Assembly: GCA_025363475.1 (NCBI GenBank)
Contig: JANYDS010000064.1
Location: 1 to 37,476 of the forward strand
DNA from: Terriglobia bacterium
Lineage (GTDB): Bacteria > Acidobacteriota > Terriglobia > Bryobacterales > Bryobacteraceae
Length of the DNA stretch: 37,476 nt
Direction: 5' to 3'
Below are positions 1-7,760 of this stretch, in pieces. Position 1 is the stretch's first letter. The number at the start of each line of letters is the position of its first letter. Position numbers and translations under genes: made by a program. The notes under the pieces were generated by a model, which saw only the letters and a program-made list of their open reading frames with translations, had not been told where the DNA came from and did no database searches.

Positions 1-643
1 CTACTGTCTTTATCGGGCCGCGTTCAACCACGGCCACTGAGTAGCTGGTGGCCGTATACAGCGGCGTGCGCAGGTCGCAACCTGCGCAGCCGGTCAGACT
101 GCGGGCTTCGACGAAGAGCCGGTTAGGGACCTTTCCGAGACCTGTCCAAGCCCCGTCCTGTAACTGAATACCCTGAATCGGCGCGAGATTCCAGGGCGCC
201 GGGTTTCCCTGAACGGTTGGGATGCGGATTCCCGTCAGGCCGTTGGAAATTTCAAGTCTGGCGGTGGTTCGGCGAACGCGCACCGGGTTTGTCTGACTAA
301 CCTGGGGTTCTGACCCGGACACGAGTGTCCATGTGTAATCGGCCCCTGCCGGCAAATTGGTACGGATGACGATACAGCCGAGGGTTGCGGCGGCATCGGT
401 GCACGATGCCACCCATTGAAACGGCACCTCGGTTCCGCCCGGCCCCCGCATTCGTGTGTTGGCGGAAGGCTGGCCGCCGTCATATCGAAATTCGACCGGC
501 TGTTCCGGCCATGAGACTCCGAACTGTTCGGCCAGATGAAATGTTCCGGCAGGCGGGATTTGGGCTTGGAGTTGGAATGGGGAAAAAAGCGCCAGAAAAA
601 CAAGTCCCCGGAATGGCCATCGCGCTACCGGTCTGCCTGTCAT
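1..643 (-). CDS. Secreted protein, N-terminal part (runs off left edge)
   Basis: An uninterrupted minus-strand frame runs from an ATG at 643 to the window edge, giving 214 codons without a stop. The N terminus has a positive start followed by a hydrophobic stretch and an AQA-like cleavage site near residues 28-30, which suggests export. The mature part is rich in aromatic residues, Pro and Gly, with paired cysteines in a CAGC context near residue 184, and looks like beta-sandwich sequence. The segment VAVVERGPIKTV near the edge resembles the lead-in to the catalytic domain of some polysaccharide-lyase-like proteins (exo-rhamnogalacturonan lyase type), but that is a weak impression. No function is assigned. 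The frame is convincing because of codon usage and the signal peptide; the C-terminal part lies outside the window. Confidence 0.7.
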   Translation of the reverse strand, partial: MTGRPVARWPFRGLVFLALFSPFQLQAQIPPAGTFHLAEQFGVSWPEQPVEFRYDGGQPSANTRMRGPGGTEVPFQWVASCTDAAATLGCIVIRTNLPAGADYTWTLVSGSEPQVSQTNPVRVRRTTARLEISNGLTGIRIPTVQGNPAPWNLAPIQGIQLQDGAWTGLGKVPNRLFVEARSLTGCAGCDLRTPLYTATSYSVAVVERGPIKTV

Positions 644-699
644 GTTTAGTCCGCCTGTGCTATTCTACCCCCCCTCGAAATGCAGGGTCCCCGAATTAG

Positions 700-1272
700 T
701 TACATGCCCTGACCGGCAGAGCGCGGCTGGGGCTTATCGGTCACCATGAAGTCGGCTGCGGCTTCAGGCGCGGCGGCGATATCTTCCGCTCCGGTTTCTT
801 CAAGGATTGCAGTGGCGCGTTCCACCCATTCCTCACTGTCGCAATGAGCGGAGAACAGAATCCCTCCTTCCCGGATGCGGCCTTCATATCGCTTGGCTTC
901 GTATTCAGGCATACCCATTCCCACGAGTGAACCTACCACCGAGCCGACCGCACCGCCGACTCCGACACCCGCGAGCATGGCCATGATGGGGCCTGCGGCA
1001 ACGAAAGGTCCGACGCCTGGAATTGCGAGCATGCCCAGCCCTGCAAGCCACCCGAGTGCACCGCCTGCGAGTGCGCCGGAGCCAGCTCCCACCATGCCAC
1101 CCTCCGGTGCTTTGGTGCCCTTCGAAAGTGCGAAATCTTTCGTCCCTTCGTTTTCCGGGAACAGGACTGAGATGTCGGTATTGCGGAAGCCGGCAGCCCG
1201 AAGGGCGTCCACCGCTTCTTCAACGCCGCGACGATCTTTGTAAAGGCCGTATACTGCAGTGTTTGATGCCAT
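700..1272 (-). CDS. YflT-like general stress protein with glycine-zipper membrane core
   Basis: This 190-residue protein starts at the ATG at 1272, preceded by a clear AAGGAGA ribosome site; the frame stays open further upstream but the conserved N terminus (AVYGLYKDRRGVEEAV) begins here. Residues 5-40 match the N terminus of heat-induced/general stress proteins of the YflT type (alpha-beta domain with VLFPE). Residues 60-121 are a long Gly/Ala-rich double hydrophobic hairpin of glycine-zipper type, followed by a conserved PEYEAKRYEGR...GGILFSAHC segment and an acidic tail. Proteins of this kind are often mislabelled as DUF3341/ActD quinol oxidoreductase subunits; nothing here supports respiration. 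It lies 55 bases after the PAP2 gene and probably closes that operon. A role in stress tolerance is inferred from family and context. Confidence 0.8.
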   Translation of the reverse strand: MASNTAVYGLYKDRRGVEEAVDALRAAGFRNTDISVLFPENEGTKDFALSKGTKAPEGGMVGAGSGALAGGALGWLAGLGMLAIPGVGPFVAAGPIMAMLAGVGVGGAVGSVVGSLVGMGMPEYEAKRYEGRIREGGILFSAHCDSEEWVERATAILEETGAEDIAAAPEAAADFMVTDKPQPRSAGQGM

Positions 1273-1327
1273 GTGTTGTTTCTCCTTGCTGCGCACGAGA
1301 TGCACGCCGGGGGCCATCTCTAATGCT

Positions 1328-1972
1328 TCAAGCTGCGGATTGAGGGCGGGCTTGCGCGAATAAGCCGCCCAGCAAAAGAGCCCAGGCTGCTCCCAGGGAG
1401 AGTCCGCTAATTGCGTCTGTGGCATAGTGAACGCCCAGATAAACGCGGGATGCTGCCACCATCGGCAGAATGAGCAGCACAGTCGCAAAGATGGCGGCTC
1501 TGGCCCATTTGTGGCTTACATACCGGCCCGCCACGATTGCGATGGTCAGGTAGACTGCAGACGATGAAACCGAATGTCCGCTTGGATAAGAAAAACCCGA
1601 AACGGCGATCAGGCGCGGCACTTCATCCGGACGGACGCGCTCGATTGAATTCTTGATAACGACCGTCAATATTGCGGCGCCGATAGAAGCCGCAGCCAGT
1701 TGCAGCGCACCCAGTCGGTCTCGCACCAGCAATAACAGCACAAGTACGAAGGCGGTGAAAAAAGTTACCAAAGTTATGGAACCCAGTGCGGTTACGTCAA
1801 CCGCAGCGACTGTGAGCCAAGGAGCCCGGATTCGAGGGACAGCCGCAATGATGGCGCGGTCGATGGCGCTGACGTCCCCTTCGATGAGTTCGCGCGTGAT
1901 GCGAACGAACACCAGCATTGCAAAGGCCGCGCTGCCCAGCCAGTGCCAGAGTTGTTTTCGGCCGGATGTCAT
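1328..1972 (-). CDS. PAP2-family membrane phosphatase (PgpB/undecaprenyl-diphosphatase-like)
   Basis: The 214-residue integral membrane protein carries all three motifs of the phosphatidic acid phosphatase 2 superfamily: K107...R114-P115 (KNSIERVRP), PSGH at 130-133 with catalytic His133, and SRVYLGVHYATD at 175-186 with His182 and Asp186. About five to six hydrophobic helices surround them. Family members dephosphorylate lipid phosphates such as undecaprenyl diphosphate or phosphatidylglycerol phosphate on the outer face of the inner membrane; the substrate cannot be told from sequence. Its ATG overlaps the stop of the preceding secreted-protein gene by four bases (ATGA), so translation is probably coupled. 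Confidence 0.9.
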   Translation of the reverse strand: MTSGRKQLWHWLGSAAFAMLVFVRITRELIEGDVSAIDRAIIAAVPRIRAPWLTVAAVDVTALGSITLVTFFTAFVLVLLLLVRDRLGALQLAAASIGAAILTVVIKNSIERVRPDEVPRLIAVSGFSYPSGHSVSSSAVYLTIAIVAGRYVSHKWARAAIFATVLLILPMVAASRVYLGVHYATDAISGLSLGAAWALLLGGLFAQARPQSAA

Positions 1973-2754
1973 CGGGCTGCCGGCGGTTCTTGTGCACTGG
2001 GTATGCCAGCCAAACTGCGATAGAAAGCAACCGCCCTGTTGATTGCTGAAGACTCATTGCTTGTAGCAAGATGATTCGTATGTTTGCCGGTGCGAACGAT
2101 GCTGTAGTAACGCCAGACATTGTCCTGTTCGCGGTCGAGAAAGGTAACTGACTGCATTTCGCCTGCTGGCATGACTGGCACGAGGAAATAGCGCAGAGTG
2201 CCGGTATTTTCAATGTCGTAGACAATCCGGTCGGGCGTTGCTTCGGCAATATGCAGCCGGTAAACCCCCTTGCCGGTCAGGTTGTCGTTTTGTTCAAAAT
2301 ACAGGACCGCTCCTGCCTTCATTTCGTCCGGCGAGAAGTCGGCACGAGGCCGGACAGCAGGAGGGCCGGTGAGCGCACGAGCCTGGTTAACAAGCGTTCG
2401 CCATTGCTGGTGAGTTGTGGACCAGTAGCGCATCCCGGCAAGCTGGGAAATGGCACCGGCATGGCGCAGCAGAGCCTCAGAATCCAGCGGAAAGCGAAAT
2501 CGCGCCGCAGTGGTGACCAGAGAGGTGAAACCCGTTGCGAACCATCCTGTGCAGGCTGGTGGTCTCCACTCGTTACCGGTTTCGGAGCGACTCCACGATT
2601 TCACGTTCGCCTGCTGGTCGAGGAGAGGCCAGGCGGGAAACGGGTCAGTTCCACAGGGAGGCTGCGGCGCTTTTTGGGCGAACAGATAGGTGGGAAGAAG
2701 GAGCAGACACAGGCATAGAAGCGCCTGGCGCAGGCTGGCGAGCAGTTTATTCAT
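1969..2754 (-). CDS. Secreted protein of unknown function (DUF6675-like)
   Basis: The 261-residue product has an N-terminal signal peptide (charged start, Leu-rich core, cleavage after LFAQ near residue 26) and no other membrane helix. The mature region carries a PPC...W..PAC.GW pattern, then RHAGAISQLAGMRYWST, then a beta-rich C-terminal half. From memory this pattern resembles the DUF6675 family of secreted acidobacterial proteins, but no function is known. It sits between the ABC ATPase and PAP2 genes with 4-base ATGA overlaps at both ends, so all three are very likely co-translated. A cell-envelope role is inferred only from its export signal and neighbours. Confidence 0.75.
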   Translation of the reverse strand: MNKLLASLRQALLCLCLLLLPTYLFAQKAPQPPCGTDPFPAWPLLDQQANVKSWSRSETGNEWRPPACTGWFATGFTSLVTTAARFRFPLDSEALLRHAGAISQLAGMRYWSTTHQQWRTLVNQARALTGPPAVRPRADFSPDEMKAGAVLYFEQNDNLTGKGVYRLHIAEATPDRIVYDIENTGTLRYFLVPVMPAGEMQSVTFLDREQDNVWRYYSIVRTGKHTNHLATSNESSAINRAVAFYRSLAGIPSAQEPPAAR

Positions 2755-3548
2755 ACGGGCGCAGCCTCTGCCGAAGGCGAGGCAGGAATATTTTCGAGGT
2801 CTCTGACGGCATCACGCGGCTCAATGATGGGTGTGTCAGATTCTATTTTGCCGGCCGCGATATGGATTGCGCGTTTCGAGTACTTGGCTAGATCCGGATC
2901 ATGCGTCGCCAACATAATTGTGATGCCGTATTCGCGGTTCAGCCTCTGGAAAATAGCGAGGATTTCCATGCTGGAACGCGCATCAAGCGCACCGGTTGGC
3001 TCGTCTGCCAGGACAATCGCAGGCTGGTTGACGATGGCGCGCGCGATTGCCACACGCTGTTGCTCACAGCCGGACATCCGGCTCGGCATTCGATCTTCAT
3101 GTCCTGCCATGCCAACTGCCTGCAGCGGTTTGATCGCCCGCTCACGGGCCTCGCCCGCAGCCACACCGACATGGTTCAACGACACTTCCACATTCTCAGC
3201 AGCACTGTTGCCGGACCGGAGGTTGAACTGCTGACACACGAAGCCTATCTTCTTGTTACGGATCTCAGCCAACTGGTCCGGGCCCAAACCGTTCAAGCTG
3301 ATGCCCTCCAGCAGGCAAGTCCCGGATGTCTGTTTGTCCAGACATCCGATTATCCTCACCGATATAGACTTGCCCCAGCCGGGCGGGCCGATAATAGAAA
3401 CGAATTCTCCCCGTTCAATCCTGAATGTAATTTTGATGAGGCCGTGGACAGGCCCCACACCGAGTGTGAAATCTTTGACCATATCGATGACTTCGACCAC
3501 CCGTACCACCCGCTCCGGTGATAAGTGTTTCCTGTCCATGCAAACCAT
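2751..3548 (-). CDS. Orphan MacB/LolD-type ABC ATPase with degenerate signature motif
   Basis: The 265-residue protein aligns with MacB/LolD/FtsE-like nucleotide-binding domains. Visible motifs are Walker A GPPGWGKS (54-61), Q-loop FVCQQFNL (Gln106), Walker B VLADEP (Asp182, Glu183), D-loop GALD and H-loop THD (His216). The signature, normally LSGGQ, reads MSGCE (158-162), and the Thr that usually follows the Walker A GKS is Ile. No FtsX/MacB permease lies anywhere in the window; instead the gene abuts a BON lipoprotein (stop TAG at 3549-3551, directly followed by this ATG) and overlaps a secreted-protein gene by four bases. Residues after 230 form a Pro/Ala/acidic tail. Met4 (3539) is an alternative start; neither has a strong ribosome site. 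ATPase activity is uncertain. Confidence 0.85.
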   Translation of the reverse strand: MVCMDRKHLSPERVVRVVEVIDMVKDFTLGVGPVHGLIKITFRIERGEFVSIIGPPGWGKSISVRIIGCLDKQTSGTCLLEGISLNGLGPDQLAEIRNKKIGFVCQQFNLRSGNSAAENVEVSLNHVGVAAGEARERAIKPLQAVGMAGHEDRMPSRMSGCEQQRVAIARAIVNQPAIVLADEPTGALDARSSMEILAIFQRLNREYGITIMLATHDPDLAKYSKRAIHIAAGKIESDTPIIEPRDAVRDLENIPASPSAEAAPV

Positions 3549-4100
3549 CTATTCGTTCGTTGACGTGGCCTTTTGCCCTTTTACCTCTAGTTCATTTACA
3601 ACCTGTTCCACATTCGGAATTGCGGCGGCAACGGCTGAAGCGTGCGCGCGTCTGGATTGTGAATCTACTTTACCGGAAAGAGTTACGACATGGTTCTTGA
3701 CTTGGAATTTGACGCTGTCTTTGAGGTTTTCCTGCGTCAGGGCTGCACTGAGGTTGTGTTCGATCCCCTTATCAAGGTCTGAGTTGATGGCTTTCGCCTC
3801 GCTCTCAGCTCCCGGCGGAATGATTGCGATCTGATTCGCAACCACTTGGTTTCCCGCGATGGATTTGGCAATAAATTCTGCCTGAGTCTTGTCGGCGTCC
3901 ATTGCAACATGACCGCCCAGCGTCACGACCGCTTTTTCTCTGTCCTGACTGGCGGAGACATCTTTCAATCCCGCCTGGTCAAGGGAAGTTCTAAGACTGG
4001 CGGTGACATCGGGTGCTTTTGTTGAGGAACCGGAACAGCCCGCAAGTGTTATCGCGACCGTTACTCCCAGCGCGGATAAAAATGTTTTGTGCATCTTCAT
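3549..4100 (-). CDS. BON-domain lipoprotein (OsmY-like)
   Basis: The start is the ATG at 4100, which has a GGAGAAAT ribosome site and opens a lipoprotein signal peptide with lipobox LAGC (Cys22). The 183-residue protein then has two BON repeats (roughly 33-95 and 105-170), each with the pattern of a helix, V.L.G.V, and a following alpha helix; the second contains VVTLSGKVDSQ. BON proteins such as OsmY and DolP bind phospholipid and protect the envelope under osmotic or other stress. It is the first gene of the minus-strand run 4100-700 and probably carries the promoter for it. Lipid anchoring follows from the lipobox; envelope-stress function is inferred from the family. Confidence 0.88.
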   Translation of the reverse strand: MKMHKTFLSALGVTVAITLAGCSGSSTKAPDVTASLRTSLDQAGLKDVSASQDREKAVVTLGGHVAMDADKTQAEFIAKSIAGNQVVANQIAIIPPGAESEAKAINSDLDKGIEHNLSAALTQENLKDSVKFQVKNHVVTLSGKVDSQSRRAHASAVAAAIPNVEQVVNELEVKGQKATSTNE

Positions 4101-4219
4101 AATATTTCTCCTGCGACTCAGCAGAGCCGGTCGCATTTCTGCGAGCAAGCGAAGGACCGAACCAATCCGGTTTGCCGGCGATGGCAATAAAAATGCTTGA
4201 TCGGGAGACAGGAGCCAAT
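4101..4219. promoter_or_regulatory. Divergent promoter region between BON and CsbD operons
   Basis: These 119 bases separate two divergent sets of stress-type genes, so both promoters must lie here or just inside the flanking genes. The ribosome sites at both ends are visible (GGAGAAAT on minus, GACAGGAG on plus). I could not identify a convincing sigma-70 or ECF-type promoter pair by eye. Confidence 0.4.
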
Positions 4220-4399
4220 ATGAACCCGAGTACAGAAGATCAGATTAAAGGCAAGTTCCACGAAGTAAAGGGTGAGTTGAAAGAGAAAGTTGGTAAGTTC
4301 ACCAGCAACCCGGATCTTACAGTCGAAGGCCAAGACGAAAGCCTTGCAGGCAAGGTCCAGAAAAAAGTCGGCCAGATTGAAAAAGTGTTTGAGAAATAG
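4220..4399 (+). CDS. CsbD-family stress protein
   Basis: The ATG at 4220 follows a GACAGGAG ribosome site and opens a 59-residue protein, the usual CsbD length. It shows the family pattern MNPSTEDQIKGKFHEVKGELKEKVGK, then a central ESLAGKVQKKVGQIEKV helix. CsbD-like proteins are small, charged, largely helical and induced by general stress sigma factors or phosphate limitation; the molecular role is unknown. It heads a three-gene plus-strand run (8 bases before the next gene). Confidence 0.92.
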   Translation: MNPSTEDQIKGKFHEVKGELKEKVGKFTSNPDLTVEGQDESLAGKVQKKVGQIEKVFEK

Positions 4400-4407
4400 G
4401 CCCCGCC

Positions 4408-4620
4408 GTGAATAAAATTCTGGGATTGGTCCTGATCGGGCTGGGTCTGGTAGGCCTGGCGTGGGGCGGATTCACGTACACAACCCGCGAAAAAGTGATC
4501 GACATAGGTCCGATTCATGCCACACGTGAAGAGACGCACAACGTGCCGTTGCCTCCCATTGCAGGGGCGCTGGCGTTGATTGGCGGCATTGCGCTGCTGG
4601 TTACGGGGAAAAACACATAA
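4408..4620 (+). CDS. Small two-helix membrane protein
   Basis: The 70-residue protein begins at a GTG at 4408, 8 bases after the csbD-like gene. It has two hydrophobic helices, residues 4-21 (Gly/Leu-rich) and about 49-66, joined by a polar loop containing TTREKVIDIGP and a PLPP turn. This layout is common among small membrane proteins of acidobacteria and proteobacteria placed near csbD genes (DUF3185-like). No catalytic residues are visible. The last base of its TAA stop is the first base of the next ATG (TAATG), so the two are translationally coupled. Confidence 0.75.
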   Translation: MNKILGLVLIGLGLVGLAWGGFTYTTREKVIDIGPIHATREETHNVPLPPIAGALALIGGIALLVTGKNT

Positions 4621-4778
4621 TGATCCTTCTCATCATCATTCTGATCCTGTTGTTTGGTGGAGGTGGTGGCTACTACGGTCACTCGCGCTGGGGTGCCGGC
4701 GGAGGGGCTGGTATCGGACTGGGAACAATTTTGCTGATTCTTCTTATCTTCTACCTTCTCGGTTTGTTGCCGTCTTAG
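4620..4778 (+). CDS. DUF3309-family 52-residue membrane protein
   Basis: A 52-codon gene starts at the ATG overlapping the previous stop (TAATG). It encodes a hydrophobic N-terminal helix (MILLIIILILLF), a Gly-rich turn with YYGHSRWG, and a second Leu/Ile helix ending LLGLLPS. That two-helix, Gly/Tyr/Trp-turn plan is typical of DUF3309 proteins, which are short and stress-associated but of unknown function. It ends 10 bases before the convergent phosphorylase gene, with no visible hairpin terminator between. Confidence 0.75.
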   Translation: MILLIIILILLFGGGGGYYGHSRWGAGGGAGIGLGTILLILLIFYLLGLLPS

Positions 4779-4788
4779 CCGAACTGAT

Positions 4789-7329
4789 TTAGTGCTGCCA
4801 TAAAATGCGGGCTGTTTCGAGAGGAACAGCCGCATCACGGAAGCGGGGAATGACCCGCGCAGTGTAGTCTTTCGCCGGTCGTGCGGGGGACAACACTTTG
4901 CGGTAAACATTCCCGCGTCCGGCGGCGAGAGCTCTGGCGAAAACCATCTCCTGTAGAACGGGAGGATCTCCGCCGATTCCATCCGCGTAGAGCTGTACCT
5001 GCACAGCATTCGGGTCCAGATCACCCAGGTACAGGGGTACTTCGAAGATTTGTTCTCCACCCTGCAGTTCCACAGTTATCTCACCGAAATGCAGTTTGGC
5101 CCAGTTTTCCCGCAGTGATTGTTCCCAGGCCACCAGACGCATACCAGTTTCGCTTTGATTTGCTGCCCTGGCCAGATAATTTTGCGCTGCGGGAAGGTAA
5201 TTTTGATCGGTATAATCCTGCACTGCCCGTGCCGCCGAAAAACGCGGTGTGAGCTGGGCCATACTTTCCCGGATCTTGTTTACCCAGGCGCGGGGAATGC
5301 CGTTTTCGTCTCGGGTATAGAACCCGGGAATGATTTCGTTTTCCAGCAGCGCGTAAAGCTGGCTGGCCTCCGCAGCGTCCCAGGCGGGATCGCTGCCATG
5401 TTCCTGCCCGTCTCCCAGAGCCCAGCCCACTTCGGGTGTATAGGCCTCTGCCCACCACCCATCCCGTTCTGAAAGATTCAAGCCGCCGTTCACCAGTACT
5501 TTCATGCCGCTGGTTCCACATGCCTCCCAGGGTCGCATGGGTGTGTTGAGCCAGACGTCAACCCCGGCCACCAGATGCTCTGTAAGCGACATATCATAAT
5601 CGCTGAGAAAAATGACATGAGCGCGGGCGCCGGACTGGCGGATGAAGCAAATCCACTGCTTGATCAAGGCTTTACCCTGTTCGTCCGCTGGGTGTGCTTT
5701 TCCGGCGATAATCAGCTGGACTGGCCTCTGCGCATTGCTCAGAATGCCCAACAGGCGGGCCGGATCATTCAACAGCAAATTGGGTCTTTTGTAAGTGGCA
5801 AACCTGCGTGCAAAACCTAATGTCAGGACGTTAGGGTCAAATAAATTCTTTGCTTCGTCCACTTCGGCATTCGACCCTCCAGAGGCTGATAGTTGCCGGG
5901 AGAGCCTGGCGCGGGCGAATTCCACCAGACAGTTCGCTGCGGCGGTACGAAAGCTCCAGACTGAGGCGTCAGAGATTTGGCGAATGTTGTGTTCGAGCGT
6001 CTCTGTTGAGCCCAGCCACCGGTCTTTGCCGCAGGATGAGGTCCATAATTCGTCGGCCTCCGCAGAATCCCATGTCGGCATGTGAACGCCATTGGTCACG
6101 TGCCCTACCGGAACCTCGTCCTCAGGCCAGCGTGGGAAAAGCGGCTGAAAAATACGACGGCTTACCTGACCGTGGAGCCGGCTGACCCCGTTTACCGAAC
6201 CGCTGCCTCTCAGGGCAAGGTATGCCATGTTGAAATTTTCGGCGTCGTTATCCGGGTCCCGCCGGCCCAGCGCGAGCAAATCACGGAATGGGATGCCGAG
6301 CTTTTCGGCATAGCCGCCGAGATACTGCTGCATGAGTTCCGGATTGAATAAGTCAAAACCTGCGGCGACGGCCGTATGGGTGGTGAATAAATTTCCCGCT
6401 CGGGTCACCGCTAAAGCCACGTCAAACTGCTGGCCTGTTTCCTCCATAAAGGTACGCGCACGTTCGAGCACTGCCAGCGCAGCGTGGCCCTCATTGAGGT
6501 GGCAGACCTCCGGTTTGAGACCCAGGGCGCGGAGCAATCGCCAGCCGCCGATCCCCAACAACATTTCCTGCTTGAGTCTCACCTCAGACCCTCCGCCATA
6601 GAGTTCGCTGGTGATGCCGCGATGGACGGGAAAATTTGCAGCATCATTGCTGTCGAGCAGGTAAAGTTTTACCCTGCCCACCTGAACCTGCCACGCGCGC
6701 AGCCAGACCGAATAGCCGGGCAATGCGACTTCGAGACGCAGCCACTCGCCATTTTCCTGACGCAGCGGAGTTATGGGCAACTGGCCGGGATCGTTAAACG
6801 GATAGAGCGCCTGCTGGTTACCATCGGTATCAATTGCCTGGCGAAAGTAGCCGCGCTGGTAAAGCAAACCGATGGCGACCAGAGGAACGCCCAGATCGCT
6901 GGCAGCCTTAAGCTGGTCACCCGCTACGTTGCCGAGCCCGCCCGAATAAATCGGCAGCGCCTCACTCAGCATGTACTCCATGCTGAAATATGCCACGCAA
7001 GTCAGCGGGGCGTTCGGATGGTTCTTCTGAAACCATGCCGGCGAGGTGGAAGCTTGACGCCCGGCGGCCACCAGGGCATCAAGGTTTCGGCGAAAATCGG
7101 GATTGGCGAGCACGCGCTCAATCTTGTCCCGCGACACGGTTTGTAACACCACCCATGGATTGTGCGTAAACTCCCACAGTTCTTTGTCCAACTCACGCCA
7201 CACCTGGTCACTCGCATGATTCCAGGACCAGCGGAGATCGAGAGCCAGTTCCGCCAGCGTTTCGAAGCCGTCAATTTCGGCAGGAAGAAGGTTGTAAATG
7301 GGGTGCGTAACGCGGACTTGCTCAATCAT
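4789..7329 (-). CDS. glgP: Alpha-glucan (glycogen/maltodextrin) phosphorylase, DUF3417-type
   Basis: The 846-residue enzyme cleaves alpha-1,4 glucans with phosphate to release glucose 1-phosphate in the cytoplasm. The N-terminal 100 residues match DUF3417, which marks the short bacterial/archaeal alpha-glucan phosphorylases; the central part carries YFSMEY, YSGGLGNVAGD and HLNEGHAAL. The PLP site EACGTSGMK (about 602-610) puts the cofactor lysine at Lys610. The C-terminal 120 residues are a beta-rich extra domain usual in this subgroup. The ATG at 7329 overlaps the stop of the cupin gene by four bases, so the two are coupled. The neighbouring polyphosphate kinase suggests a local theme of mobilising stored energy. 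Confidence 0.93.
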   Translation of the reverse strand: MIEQVRVTHPIYNLLPAEIDGFETLAELALDLRWSWNHASDQVWRELDKELWEFTHNPWVVLQTVSRDKIERVLANPDFRRNLDALVAAGRQASTSPAWFQKNHPNAPLTCVAYFSMEYMLSEALPIYSGGLGNVAGDQLKAASDLGVPLVAIGLLYQRGYFRQAIDTDGNQQALYPFNDPGQLPITPLRQENGEWLRLEVALPGYSVWLRAWQVQVGRVKLYLLDSNDAANFPVHRGITSELYGGGSEVRLKQEMLLGIGGWRLLRALGLKPEVCHLNEGHAALAVLERARTFMEETGQQFDVALAVTRAGNLFTTHTAVAAGFDLFNPELMQQYLGGYAEKLGIPFRDLLALGRRDPDNDAENFNMAYLALRGSGSVNGVSRLHGQVSRRIFQPLFPRWPEDEVPVGHVTNGVHMPTWDSAEADELWTSSCGKDRWLGSTETLEHNIRQISDASVWSFRTAAANCLVEFARARLSRQLSASGGSNAEVDEAKNLFDPNVLTLGFARRFATYKRPNLLLNDPARLLGILSNAQRPVQLIIAGKAHPADEQGKALIKQWICFIRQSGARAHVIFLSDYDMSLTEHLVAGVDVWLNTPMRPWEACGTSGMKVLVNGGLNLSERDGWWAEAYTPEVGWALGDGQEHGSDPAWDAAEASQLYALLENEIIPGFYTRDENGIPRAWVNKIRESMAQLTPRFSAARAVQDYTDQNYLPAAQNYLARAANQSETGMRLVAWEQSLRENWAKLHFGEITVELQGGEQIFEVPLYLGDLDPNAVQVQLYADGIGGDPPVLQEMVFARALAAGRGNVYRKVLSPARPAKDYTARVIPRFRDAAVPLETARILWQH

Positions 7330-7694
7330 GTCTGCTTTTCGTTCGCACGTTCATCACCACCTGCAGCAGTTTTCTTTTTCAACATGATCAACAACATAGT
7401 TAAGGGTGTGAGGGCGAGGATGCCGTGTGGCGTCTGCGCCGGCATGTGTATAAAAGCACCTGCCGTGACCCGCCTTTTCTCAAGTTCCGCACCGAGCGTT
7501 AATTCGGCTTCTCCAGCAACAAAATAGAGGATGGCCGGGACCGGTGCCGTGTGGGCAGCAAGCTCATGGCCGGGGGCAAAGCCGAAGGCTACCACTCTGG
7601 CCAGGTCGTCATTGCAAACCGTTCTGCTGACCATGCCTTTGTCCGGGATCGGAACTTCCTCTGCAATATTGCCGTAAAAAGTAATGGCTTCCAT
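7326..7694 (-). CDS. Small cupin-domain protein
   Basis: The 122-residue protein is a single-domain cupin. Motif 1 is visible as GHELAAHTAPVPAILYFVAGEAEL with two histidines, and motif 2 as AGAFIHMPAQTPHGI near residues 79-92. The C terminus is a Lys-rich then acidic tail. Single cupins of this type often act as metal-binding sensors or small enzymes; no substrate can be assigned. It precedes glgP with an ATGA overlap and starts 49 bases from the divergent PPK2 gene. A regulatory or sugar-related role is only inferred from coupling. Confidence 0.85.
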   Translation of the reverse strand: MEAITFYGNIAEEVPIPDKGMVSRTVCNDDLARVVAFGFAPGHELAAHTAPVPAILYFVAGEAELTLGAELEKRRVTAGAFIHMPAQTPHGILALTPLTMLLIMLKKKTAAGGDERANEKQT

Positions 7695-7726
7695 ATTGCT
7701 ATTGTGAACGCGGGAGCGAGCAGCGC

Positions 7727-7760
7727 ATGAAGAAAATCAACCGATGAAGAAAATCAATCC
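7727..7760 (+). repeat. 17-base tandem duplication creating a 6-codon leader at the PPK2 start
   Basis: Copy 1 (7727-7743) and copy 2 (7744-7760) match at 15 of 17 bases; both begin ATGAAGAAAATCAA. Copy 1 encodes a six-codon reading frame (MKKINR) whose TGA stop overlaps the ATG of copy 2, the apparent start of the PPK2 gene. The purine-rich GGGAG at 7712-7716 is correctly spaced for the copy 1 ATG, not for the PPK2 ATG. Confidence 0.7.

Noticed and set aside
700-1272. DUF3341/ActD alternative complex III subunit
   Set aside because: No other act genes are present and the N terminus and glycine zipper match stress-type YflT-like proteins better.
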